DNA of 64,000 bases from Jeotgalicoccus saudimassiliensis. Lineage in GTDB: Bacteria; Bacillota; Bacilli; Staphylococcales; Salinicoccaceae. This document shows, piece by piece, positions 43,473 through 51,356 of this stretch. How positions within the stretch are numbered: position 1 is the stretch's first letter; each line of letters begins with the position of its first letter. Where the stretch lies: positions 1,828,001 to 1,892,000 of the forward strand of contig NZ_CCSE01000001.1 of assembly GCF_000756715.1 (NCBI RefSeq), read 5' to 3'. Under the pieces are notes generated by a model, which worked only from the letters and a program-made list of their open reading frames with translations, ran no database searches and was not told where the DNA came from. The position numbers and the translations under genes are program-made.

Positions 43473-44009
43473 CTATTTTCTATATTTGATAAATGAGTAT
43501 ATAATAATGACCAATATAATAATTGCCGGATGTATATCCAAAATAATATATGCTATAAAACTTAAAGAGAGTAAAATTAATGTTTTAATTTCACCTAAAT
43601 TTTTCTTTGAAGAAAATAAAAATTGATAGGTAAGAATAAACATCATAACTGTAATAACTGGAGTAATTGCTGCCGTCATTCCTTGAACGTAAGTAGAATC
43701 TCTGAAGTTTGATAAAGTACCAATTAAAAATATCATAATGATAACAGTCGGCATAATTGTAGCGAATAATGCAACTATTAGACCTATGAATCCGCCAACC
43801 TTATAGCCTATATAGCCTGCCATTTTTGTAGCTATGGGACCTGGTAAGCTATTTCCCAAAGCTAAAACATTTGAAAACTCCTCATCATCCATCCATTTAA
43901 AATATTCTACAACTTCTTTGTGAACTAAAGGTATTGTAGAAGGACCTCCACCAAAACCCAGTATTCCTGATCGGAAAAAGGCAATGAAAATTTCTAAATG
44001 TAAATTAAT
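43473..44009 (-). CDS. Chromate transporter half-protein, partner, probable ATT start
   Basis: 178 residues if translation begins at ATT (44009-44007). An in-frame TAG lies two codons upstream, and the only standard start downstream (ATG 43892) would remove the first helix and the FGGGPSTIPL motif. AAAGGAG stands nine bases before the ATT. The resulting start (MNLHLEIFIAFF) aligns with MKYIDIFIAFF of the neighbour. CHR motifs are GFGGGPSTIPLVHKEVV and LGNSLPGPIATKMAGYIGY. It is the first gene of the pair and divergent from the Lrp-type regulator. Confidence 0.75.
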   Translation of the reverse strand: MNLHLEIFIAFFRSGILGFGGGPSTIPLVHKEVVEYFKWMDDEEFSNVLALGNSLPGPIATKMAGYIGYKVGGFIGLIVALFATIMPTVIIMIFLIGTLSNFRDSTYVQGMTAAITPVITVMMFILTYQFLFSSKKNLGEIKTLILLSLSFIAYIILDIHPAIIILVIIIYSFIKYRK

Positions 44010-44144
44010 ATAGCTCTACTCCTTTCTTTAAAATTTTAAATCTATTAATTTGGTTTCGTTTAAGTATATTATAACGGTTATTACTTTACAAATGAATATA
44101 ATGATATAAAATGTAGTTATTAAATAATAAAATGGAGTGGCAGT

Positions 44145-44594
44145 ATGGTACTAGATGAATTAGATAAAAAGATATTATCATTGTTATCAGATAATGGCCG
44201 GATATCTTATGTAGATATAGCTAAAGAGTTAGAAATTTCGAGAGTAGCAGTTAGGGATAGAGTAAATAAATTAATTGAGAATGATATTATTGAAAAATTT
44301 AGTGTAGTTATAAACTCTAATAAAGTAGGAAAAACAGTGTCAGCTTTTTTTGAAGTGGATTGTGAGCCTAAATCGTTAGTTTCGGTAGCAGAATCGTTAG
44401 TAGAGAATCCTAAAGTTGCCTCTTGTTATCAAATGACCGGACCAAGTACATTACACATGCATGTCTTAGTGGATGACTTTGACCAATTGGAATACTTTAT
44501 AAATGAAGAATTATATTCGTTAGATGGAATTACTAAAGTAGAGAGTCATATCTTATTGAAAAGATTTAAAAGCCGTACAGGTTTGAAATTATAA
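44145..44594 (+). CDS. Lrp/AsnC-family transcription regulator (YwrC-like)
   Basis: 149 residues. The N-terminal winged helix (LDELDKKILSLLSDNGRISY followed by VDIAKELEISRVAVRDRVNKL) and C-terminal RAM domain (QMTGPSTLHMHVLVDDFDQ) are clear. Divergent orientation from a chromate-transporter pair repeats the ywrC/ywrBA arrangement of Bacillus, where the regulator controls the transporters. It therefore probably binds the 135-base intergenic region. The effector is unknown. Confidence 0.88.
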   Translation: MVLDELDKKILSLLSDNGRISYVDIAKELEISRVAVRDRVNKLIENDIIEKFSVVINSNKVGKTVSAFFEVDCEPKSLVSVAESLVENPKVASCYQMTGPSTLHMHVLVDDFDQLEYFINEELYSLDGITKVESHILLKRFKSRTGLKL

Positions 44595-44862
44595 TATTCT
44601 ATAAAATTTTTCACACTCAATTCAGTAAAAAATTTCTCTGCTCAGTATAATTCATTGTTTAACAAATAGAATGCTAATATTGATAAACACTTTACATATG
44701 TAAGGTGTTTATTTATTTATTATATTTTTTGTTTACAATTAAAAGGTTAATATGTACAATAGATTTAAATTTATAATTCTAAAAATTATAAATATTTATA
44801 TTTGGGAGGGTAGGTTTTCGTATTCGTTTTACGCATTTCATTAAATATAAGGGGGATAAAAA

Positions 44863-45855
44863 ATGAAGAGAATTTTTTACTTATTAATGACATTTTCTAT
44901 ACTTATGGTATTAGTAGCATGCGGTAACGATTCTTCAACTGGAGAAGGAAGTAACGAAGGGGAAAATTTCAGTAATTATCCGGAAGAGAATATAACATTA
45001 ATAGTTCCTTGGGGGGCTGGAGGAGACACAGATGTTATAGCGAGAACTGTAAACAAATACTTAGAAGAAGAATTAGGGACTAAAGTTATCACGCAAAATA
45101 TTGGTGGTGGCGGAGGTGTAATTGGAGCTACGGAGGGACTATCAGCAGATCCGGATGGTTATACAATCATTAATGGTCATGACTCTATAGGGATATCAAA
45201 ATTAAGTGGTACATCAGACTTTGATTATTTTGACTTTGAGCCTGTTGCTCTAATGACTACGTCTTCAAACATAGTTGTTACAAATGCAGATAATGATTGG
45301 GACAATATGTCGGATGTAATTGAACAAGCGAAAAATGAACCAGGATCTATATCTTTTGGAGCCACAGTGGGATCAACTACACACACTATTCCTCTCGGTA
45401 TCATGGAAGACCAAGGTGTGGAATTTAATATAGTAAACTACGAAGGAACTGCCGAAAGAACCCAAGCATTATTAGGAAACCATGTAGATTTAGCTTCTAC
45501 TACTGTCCCGGCAGCTAAAGATTATATTGAATCAGGAGATTTAAAATTACTAGGACTAGTCAGTGATGAAAGAAACGGTGAACTGCCTGATTTAGAAACA
45601 CTAAAAGAACAAGGAATAGACTTCTCATCAGGGACTAATCGCGGCTACTTTTTACCTAAAGATACACCTCAAGAAATCGTTGAAATTTTAAGTGAAGCTC
45701 TGGGTAACGTAGCTTCAAATGAAGAATTTCAAAAAGAAATGAAAAACTTAGGTGTAGATGTGAATTATTTAGCCCATGAGGAATATAAGGAATTTCTTGA
45801 AGAGGATTTAGCTGAAACAGAAGAAATTCTTAGAAATCAAGGTGTTATCGAATAA
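44863..45855 (+). CDS. Tripartite tricarboxylate transporter substrate-binding lipoprotein (TctC)
   Basis: 330 residues with a lipoprotein signal (LVAC, Cys20) and an acidic linker. ITLIVPWGAGGDTDVIARTV, NIGGGGGVIGATE and GFASTVGSTTH-like sequence (here FGATVGSTTHTIPL) are typical of the Bug/TctC receptors. It binds a carboxylate or amide-type solute outside the membrane and hands it to TctAB. First gene of a four-gene operon. Preceded by a strong GGGGGA ribosome site. Confidence 0.9.
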   Translation: MKRIFYLLMTFSILMVLVACGNDSSTGEGSNEGENFSNYPEENITLIVPWGAGGDTDVIARTVNKYLEEELGTKVITQNIGGGGGVIGATEGLSADPDGYTIINGHDSIGISKLSGTSDFDYFDFEPVALMTTSSNIVVTNADNDWDNMSDVIEQAKNEPGSISFGATVGSTTHTIPLGIMEDQGVEFNIVNYEGTAERTQALLGNHVDLASTTVPAAKDYIESGDLKLLGLVSDERNGELPDLETLKEQGIDFSSGTNRGYFLPKDTPQEIVEILSEALGNVASNEEFQKEMKNLGVDVNYLAHEEYKEFLEEDLAETEEILRNQGVIE

Positions 45856-45885
45856 CATATAAAAGTAGAGTTGGTGAATAATTTA

Positions 45886-46350
45886 ATGAAGAAAACATTA
45901 AGCGGACCAATTATTATATTACTAGTAGCAAGTTTCTTTTTATACCAAACTACTAATATAAAAACTTTGGATATAGTTGCTGGGTTAGGAGCAGACTTTT
46001 ATCCTAGAGTGATTCTAATATTCATAATAGTACTGTCAGCTTTATCGATAATAATATCGATTATAAAAAATAGAAATTTGAAGTCATACTCAGATAAAGA
46101 GTCATTTTCTTGGAAAGTGCTATTAATGTTTATATCTTTTGGTATTTATATCTGGGCATTAGATGTGATTGGTTTCGTCATAGCATCGACTATCTTTATG
46201 ATGTTTGTATATATTTTATTGATAGATAAAAAGAAGAATTGGAAAGTAAATATAATTACAGTTATTTGTTTGTTCCTGTCCGCGTTAGTTGTTTCATTTA
46301 TCTTTGAAAACTATTTGAATGTATTTTTACCAAAGGGCTTATTCTTTTAA
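45886..46350 (+). CDS. Tripartite tricarboxylate transporter small permease (TctB)
   Basis: About 154 residues from the ATG at 45886 (TTGGTGA upstream; a TTG at 45871 is an alternative). Four membrane helices and ADFYPRVI after the first, the usual TctB signature. Poorly conserved family; position between tctC and tctA confirms the call. Confidence 0.82.
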   Translation: MKKTLSGPIIILLVASFFLYQTTNIKTLDIVAGLGADFYPRVILIFIIVLSALSIIISIIKNRNLKSYSDKESFSWKVLLMFISFGIYIWALDVIGFVIASTIFMMFVYILLIDKKKNWKVNIITVICLFLSALVVSFIFENYLNVFLPKGLFF

Positions 46351-46366
46351 ATGCGGAGGTAATATT

Positions 46367-47881
46367 TTGGAGAATTTTTTAGCAAGTTTAACAGAAGTTA
46401 TGTCCTTTAATATAATACTCCTTATGATTATAGGTGTTATAGCGGGAATAGTTTTTGGCAGTATACCTGGTTTCACAATTACAATGGCGGTTGCACTAAC
46501 TTTGCCATTCAGTTTTGCAATGGAACCTTTGCCAGGGATATCATTAATGATGGGAGTCTGGGTAGGGGGAGCCAGTGGCGGTTTAATATCGTCCATACTA
46601 CTAGGAATACCTGGGACTCCATCTTCAGTGGCAACAACGTTTGATGGTTATCCTATGACTAAAAACGGAGAGCCTGGAAGAGCTTTGAATTTAGGATTAT
46701 GGGCTTCATTTTTTGGAACTATAATCTCAGGTGTTATCTTAATTTTTGCGGCCCCTATGTTATCTGAATGGGCTTTAGCTTTTGGACCATGGGAGTATTT
46801 CAGCTTAATGGTTTTAGGCTTAAGTGCTATTGCAAGTATGGGGGAAGGAGATATGTTAAAAGGATTGACTGCGGGTGCGTTAGGAATCTTTTTTGGAACT
46901 ATTGGACAAGATCCAGTGTTGAGTGTGTCTAGGTTTACATTCGGAGAAGCACAATTACTTTCAGGTTTTGATTTTTTACCTGTTCTTATAGGTATTTTTG
47001 CTTTCTCACAATTACTATCCCATATAAAAAATAAAACTAACGATAAAGATAACGAAATAGAAGAGATAGATATCAAGAAAGTGAGTACATCATATCCATT
47101 AATAGACACTGTGAAAGATATGTTTGATTCTTGGTTTAATGTGCTCCGCTCATCTATAGTAGGAACTTTAGTAGGTATTTTGCCTGCGGCTGGCGGTAGT
47201 ATTGCCAACTTATTAAGTTACGATATTGCTAAAAAGAGTTCTAAGAATCCAGATTCATATGGGAAAGGGAATAAGGACGGAATAATTGCAGCTGAAGCTG
47301 CAAATAACTCTTCAGAAGGTGGCGCATTAATTCCTACTATGGCATTTGGAATACCTGGTGGAGCGGTTACGGCTATGATATTAGGTGTTTTACTTGTACA
47401 TGGTGTGCAACCGGGACCATATTTCATTAGTTCACAACCTGTTTTAGCTAATGGTATATTTATAGCATTTTTTATATCGGGTATCTTTGCGCTCATAATT
47501 CAAAGCTTTGGTATAAAGTTATTTGTAAGAATTAATGATGTACCTATGTATCTCTTAATCCCTATTGTTTTTGTTCTATGTGCAGTAGGCAGTTATGCAA
47601 TTAATAATCGTATATTTGATGTTTGGGTATTATTACTCTTTGGAATTATCGGTTATTTCTTAAGGAATAAAGGATATTCATTACCAGCGTTTGTATTAGG
47701 AGTAATATTGGGTCCAATGACAGAAGAAAACCTTAGAAGAGCTATTTCTACTAACCCTGATATCACTTTATTTTTAACAAGACCAATCTCTGGAATACTA
47801 TTAGGTTTAACAGTACTTTCTATTGGATATGCTGTGTATCAAGAAATCAAATCATATAGAAGATTAAAATTAAAGGAATGA
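46367..47881 (+). CDS. Tripartite tricarboxylate transporter large permease (TctA)
   Basis: 504 residues from the TTG at 46367, six bases after GGAGGT; the longer frame from 46319 overlaps tctB and has no ribosome site. Eleven or so helices. Family motifs GSIPGFTITMAVALTLPF, LGIPGTPSSVATTFDGYP (GTP..AT..DGYP) and the second half's GIPGGAVTAMILGVLL are all present. It forms the transport path with TctB, driven by ion gradients. It ends seven bases before the creatininase-type gene. Confidence 0.92.
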   Translation: MENFLASLTEVMSFNIILLMIIGVIAGIVFGSIPGFTITMAVALTLPFSFAMEPLPGISLMMGVWVGGASGGLISSILLGIPGTPSSVATTFDGYPMTKNGEPGRALNLGLWASFFGTIISGVILIFAAPMLSEWALAFGPWEYFSLMVLGLSAIASMGEGDMLKGLTAGALGIFFGTIGQDPVLSVSRFTFGEAQLLSGFDFLPVLIGIFAFSQLLSHIKNKTNDKDNEIEEIDIKKVSTSYPLIDTVKDMFDSWFNVLRSSIVGTLVGILPAAGGSIANLLSYDIAKKSSKNPDSYGKGNKDGIIAAEAANNSSEGGALIPTMAFGIPGGAVTAMILGVLLVHGVQPGPYFISSQPVLANGIFIAFFISGIFALIIQSFGIKLFVRINDVPMYLLIPIVFVLCAVGSYAINNRIFDVWVLLLFGIIGYFLRNKGYSLPAFVLGVILGPMTEENLRRAISTNPDITLFLTRPISGILLGLTVLSIGYAVYQEIKSYRRLKLKE

Positions 47882-47888
47882 TTAGGTA

Positions 47889-48638
47889 ATGAACTCATAT
47901 ATTTTATCAGACATGACGTGGCCCGAAATTGAGAGCGCATTCAAAGATGTAAAGATCGCTATTATACCCGTAGGCGCTCAGGAACAACACGGACATCATA
48001 TAGCAGAAGGCTGTGACTCATATAGAGCTGGAGAGTTTAGTAAGCTACTTACAGAGAGAAACTATCCTTCAGTTGCATTAGCTCCAACAATTAACTATGG
48101 TGTTTCTCCACATCATATGAATTTCCCGGGTACTATTAGCTTAAAACCTGAAACTCTAATAGCGCTATTAGATGATATTGTTACAAGCTTGTCTCAGCAT
48201 GGAATAGAGAAGTTTCTAGTTATCAATGGTCATGGTGGAAACACATCTACTTTAAATGTAGCTGCTGAAAAAATTGCACGAGATAAAAATGTGAGTATAG
48301 CTGTCTCAAAATACGTAGATGCAGCCAGTGATGTAATTCAAGAAAATATTACTTCAGAACACTTTGGGCATGCTTGTGAGAGAGAAGTATCAGAAAGTTT
48401 ATATCTATACCCAAGTATTGTTAGAAAAGATAAGTTGCAAGCTGCGGAGTACAATGATTCATTCGCATTAAATGTAAGAAAAAGAAAATATATCAAGTTA
48501 GTACATCAATTTGATGATGTTACTAAGAATGGTAACTTGGGTGACGGAAGAAAAGGTAGTTATGAATTAGGAGAGAAAATAATTAATCAAGCTTTAGAAA
48601 ATTTAACTGGATTTATAAAAGAGTTTATAGAAGAATAA
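47889..48638 (+). CDS. Creatininase-family amidohydrolase
   Basis: 249 residues. Zinc-binding motifs of the family are seen: IPVGAQEQHGHHIAEGCDSY (Glu, His, Asp) and FLVINGHGGNTSTL, with EHFGHACEREVSESL toward the end, where Glu is the later ligand. Members hydrolyse creatinine, N-formyl or amide bonds in small ring compounds, or process mycofactocin. Being the last gene of a TTT transporter operon, it most likely acts on the imported solute. Cytosolic. Confidence 0.85.
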   Translation: MNSYILSDMTWPEIESAFKDVKIAIIPVGAQEQHGHHIAEGCDSYRAGEFSKLLTERNYPSVALAPTINYGVSPHHMNFPGTISLKPETLIALLDDIVTSLSQHGIEKFLVINGHGGNTSTLNVAAEKIARDKNVSIAVSKYVDAASDVIQENITSEHFGHACEREVSESLYLYPSIVRKDKLQAAEYNDSFALNVRKRKYIKLVHQFDDVTKNGNLGDGRKGSYELGEKIINQALENLTGFIKEFIEE

Positions 48639-48685
48639 AAGATTAAAGTAAAAAGGGTGGGACAGAAGCCCTGAAGAAATAAGAG

Positions 48686-48730
48686 AAATGTCTTGGAAAT
48701 CTTAAAACCAAGATTTCCAAGACATTTTTT
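48686..48730 (+). terminator. Terminator after the TTT operon
   Basis: An 18-base stem AAATGTCTTGGAAATCTT / AAGATTTCCAAGACATTT followed by T. The preceding GGGTGGGACAGAAG is common beside staphylococcal IS1182-type elements. Confidence 0.8.
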
Positions 48731-48756
48731 ATAGGTTTAAGCATATTAAATACAGA

Positions 48757-48976
48757 TTACCGAGCGAGTTTTCTGAGGCTTACCGCCATTAAGGCGATTC
48801 CCAACTAGTTACGAACCGGATTATTCCCTCGGACAGACATCCGAGTGAACCCCAAATTTGCCTTCAGATTTCCAAAAGTTGTTTCGACATCAGTTTTGCG
48901 TTGCGCGTATCGACGTCGACCTTCTGGGCTTGAAAGCGTCTGGTTCACCTGTGCTTTGAAATACGCTAGGTTCATA
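48757..48976 (-). pseudogene. IS1182-family transposase fragment
   Basis: On the minus strand the frame reads NLAYFKAQVNQTLSSPEGRR, RKTDVETTFGNLKANLGFTR, MSVRGNNPVRN, then an in-frame TAG, then LGIALMAVSLRKLAR and the natural stop. This is the C-terminal end of an IS1182-type transposase (DVE.. containing the last catalytic Glu), with a nonsense change where GAG is usual. The rest of the gene is absent. Confidence 0.75.
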
Positions 48977-49012
48977 TTTTTTTGAATTAATATCCTATTA
49001 AAAAATATAAAA

Positions 49013-49056
49013 AAAACTGCCTCAGGAGCAATTGAGCTCCTGAGGCAGTTTTTCGT
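49013..49056 (-). terminator. Bidirectional terminator
   Basis: AAAACTGCCTCAGGAGC / GCTCCTGAGGCAGTTTT, a 17-base stem with A and T runs. It serves the minus-strand stress-protein gene. Confidence 0.88.
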
Positions 49057-49090
49057 CTAGACTCAGAGCTTATGTCTCAGCCCCTTTTTA

Positions 49091-49795
49091 TTATTTATCG
49101 ACGTCTTCGTTTTTCACTTCGCTGACTCTGATGTCATCATGCTTCACAGTGCCTGAAACATGTTCCATCTTCTCCACGACTTCTTTGGTAATTACAATTT
49201 CTTCTGTAACCACATGTTCTTTAATGACTCTGATGCGTTCTTTCGTTACCGGGATTCTGATAATACCAAGGTCGTCATCCGAGTCTTCAGTATTGTTATA
49301 CGTCTCAAACAGCGGTTCGCCTTCGACTGCACGGCGTTCTACAGTGACGTTATCCATATTGACCGGCACATCAAATTCTTCAACTGTTGAGTCTGTATAC
49401 TTCTCAACAACGACTTCTCCTGTCTGGACTGTTTCTTTATCCACAGCAAGACGTTCTTCACGGAGTTCAATTGTTTCTTCGCCGGGAGATGTCTCAATTC
49501 CTGATTCATTATCAATATATAAAAGAAGTTCACCATTATTCAGAGCGTTCGTATAGTTTTCACGTTCTGAATTCGTCATCGTCAGCCGCTGGCTGCCGTC
49601 GAGCTGGGCGAGCATTTCCTCCAGGCTGCGTCCTGCCGGCATCCTTTCATTTACATCCGGGAAATCAATCAGAAAATCTGCATAGCCCCGGGTCGACATC
49701 ACAGTTAATTTATTTTCAGGTACACCGGTTTCGATATAATGTGTCAGTCTTTCGCGTAAGTGCTGTTCATCAGCAATCAATTCAATTTGCCCCAT
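49091..49795 (-). CDS. YsnF/YflT-type stress protein with DUF2382 domain
   Basis: 234 residues, ATG eight bases after GGAGGT. The first 70 residues resemble the general-stress 17M domain (QHLRERLTHYIETGVPENKL, VMSTRGYADFL). From about 105 the protein is a DUF2382 region rich in charged beta hairpins (ELREERLAVDKETVQTGEVVV, VTKERIRVIKEHVVTEEIV). Two-domain proteins of this type are induced by general stress in Bacillus and staphylococcal relatives; molecular function is unknown. Cytosolic. Transcribed alone. Confidence 0.85.
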   Translation of the reverse strand: MGQIELIADEQHLRERLTHYIETGVPENKLTVMSTRGYADFLIDFPDVNERMPAGRSLEEMLAQLDGSQRLTMTNSERENYTNALNNGELLLYIDNESGIETSPGEETIELREERLAVDKETVQTGEVVVEKYTDSTVEEFDVPVNMDNVTVERRAVEGEPLFETYNNTEDSDDDLGIIRIPVTKERIRVIKEHVVTEEIVITKEVVEKMEHVSGTVKHDDIRVSEVKNEDVDK

Positions 49796-49914
49796 AATGT
49801 CAAACCTCCATCGTAATTTGTATTTACTCCTTTATTTCCCGTATAGACTAAGTGCAAACCGGAAGTGAGTTGTGATACTCTTTACTTAAACAGCAGCAAG
49901 GGGAGATGGATATT

Positions 49915-50688
49915 ATGTTTATAGATGAAATTAACGCACTGATTGGACAGCAGCCGACGAAAGATATTTCCTATAAGATTCAGTTTGATAACAAAGTATA
50001 TGTACATAATGAGCACCAGGTTTATCCTTCGGCCAGCACAATAAAGGTGCCGATCAGCATTATTAATCTGCAGCAGCATTTTCATAACTACGAAGATATT
50101 TCGCTCACGGTCGGGGAGAAGGTCGGCGGATGTGGTGTGCTGCATACGCTCCAGAGTGTGAAACGACTGACACTGTGGGACACGATTGTCCTCTCGATTA
50201 TTATTTCCGATAATACCGCGTCGAACATGCTGATTGATAACATCGGCATTGAGCGGATTAACGAAGGATTTATGGCACTCGGTCTCCACGATACAACGCT
50301 TGCACGCAATTACTATGACACGACGGGTATTAATGAAGGCAAACGCAACTCAACGTCTGCCGCTGATATGTTCACATCAATGCAGTATGTGATTCAGGAA
50401 AATGACGTACTGCCTGAAGACATCAGAAAAGATTTCTTTGAAGTCATGAAAAAACAGCAGATTAACGACAGAATCGGCGGATTCTTTAATATCGATGAAG
50501 ACCATAAAGATGAATTTATCGCCTCGAAAACAGGATCTGTGACAGCGCTCGAGCATGAATTCGGCATGATTCAGCAGAACGGCAAACAGTTAATCTTCTC
50601 GGTTTTCTCAGATAACTGGCCGTCCAATCAGGAAGGTAAGCATTTCCTGAATGAGCTGGGACAGATCTTTAAGAAGTATATGAATTAA
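49915..50688 (+). CDS. Class A beta-lactamase-like serine hydrolase, cytosolic
   Basis: 257 residues from the ATG at 49915, nine bases after GGGGAG; ATG at 49906 abuts that site. The three penicillin-recognising motifs are present: S-T-I-K (41-44), SDN (98-100) and KTG (205-207). There is no signal peptide, unusual for a beta-lactamase. The size fits the fold without extra domains. It may cleave a beta-lactam, a cell-wall peptide precursor or an ester. Whether the omega-loop Glu is present is unclear (RNYYDTTGINEGKRNSTSAA is the right region and has one Glu). Confidence 0.82.
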   Translation: MFIDEINALIGQQPTKDISYKIQFDNKVYVHNEHQVYPSASTIKVPISIINLQQHFHNYEDISLTVGEKVGGCGVLHTLQSVKRLTLWDTIVLSIIISDNTASNMLIDNIGIERINEGFMALGLHDTTLARNYYDTTGINEGKRNSTSAADMFTSMQYVIQENDVLPEDIRKDFFEVMKKQQINDRIGGFFNIDEDHKDEFIASKTGSVTALEHEFGMIQQNGKQLIFSVFSDNWPSNQEGKHFLNELGQIFKKYMN

Positions 50689-50699
50689 ATAAAACAAAA

Positions 50700-50746
50700 G
50701 AACCGTACGGCAGACTCCATTTTTAGAGCCTCCGTACGGTTTATTT
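50700..50746 (+). terminator. Terminator between convergent genes
   Basis: AACCGTACGG / CCGTACGGTT arms with a 21-base loop, followed by TATTTT. On the minus strand it could also end the copper-protein transcript. Confidence 0.7.
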
Positions 50747-50759
50747 TATAAAATATAGT

Positions 50760-51086
50760 TTACGCTGCTGCTTTACATGCCATCGCACATTCAAAGCATG
50801 CTTCTGCACACTTCTGGCAGTGCACGTGATTGTGCTTCTGACATTCGTTGCCGCACGCTTCACAAATTGCTGCACACACGCCGGCAAGTTCTTTAACAAA
50901 CGGTGAGTTTCTCGTAATTGCCTGTTCCAAATATGCGCACATATCTGCGCATTCACGGTCCAGTCTGATACATTCCGCCATCATTTTTACGTCTTCTTCT
51001 TCAAGGCATGCGTCGAAACAATGATTACAAGCTTCCATACATTCGTGCAATGTTTTCAGTAATTGCTGATGCTGTTCGTGAGCCAT
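50760..51086 (-). CDS. Four-helix-bundle copper-storage protein (Csp-like)
   Basis: 108 residues with 16 cysteines (positions 16, 20, 23, 27, 39, 46, 50, 71, 75, 78, 82, 90, 93, 97, 100, 104), nearly all spaced i, i+3/4 along helices, as in Csp3 and related DUF326 proteins that fill the core of a tetrameric bundle with Cu(I). The final HxHxHCxxC segment is the mouth of the bundle. No signal sequence, so the cytosolic (Csp3) type. It would sequester copper. Single gene, ATG after AGGAGGA. Confidence 0.88.
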   Translation of the reverse strand: MAHEQHQQLLKTLHECMEACNHCFDACLEEEDVKMMAECIRLDRECADMCAYLEQAITRNSPFVKELAGVCAAICEACGNECQKHNHVHCQKCAEACFECAMACKAAA

Positions 51087-51181
51087 TCATTATTCCTCCT
51101 TAAATGTTATTACATTCTGTTAGTTCCCTGAGCAAAATTTTTTAAACTGTAGTACAGTAGATATATGAACAAAATATAAAC

Positions 51182-51270
51182 GGCTGGGGGCGCACTTTAC
51201 GTGCTGAGAGATAAAATTATCGACCCTTCGAACCTGTAGGTTAGTACCTGCGCAGGGAAGTCTGAGCTGA
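51182..51270 (+). ncRNA. TPP riboswitch (THI element)
   Basis: Conserved pieces are in order: GGGGGCGC, GTGCTGAGAG, the CGACCCTTCGAACCTG segment, TTAGTACCTGCGCAGGGAAG. These form the pyrimidine- and pyrophosphate-binding helices of the TPP aptamer. It lies 90 bases before tenA with an intrinsic terminator between, so it should stop transcription when TPP is abundant. Confidence 0.95.
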
Positions 51271-51291
51271 TATATCTGTATGTAATTTCAG

Positions 51292-51322
51292 CCCGGGCCT
51301 CTTCGCGGGGTTCGGGTTTTTA
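51292..51322 (+). terminator. Riboswitch expression-platform terminator
   Basis: CCCGGGCCTC / GGGGTTCGGG pair through ten bases with G-U pairs, then TTTTTAT. An alternative pairing of GAGCTGA with TTTCAGC nearby may be the antiterminator. Confidence 0.85.
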
Positions 51323-51356
51323 TCGTCTTCAGCTGAAAAACAAAGGGGATAATATA

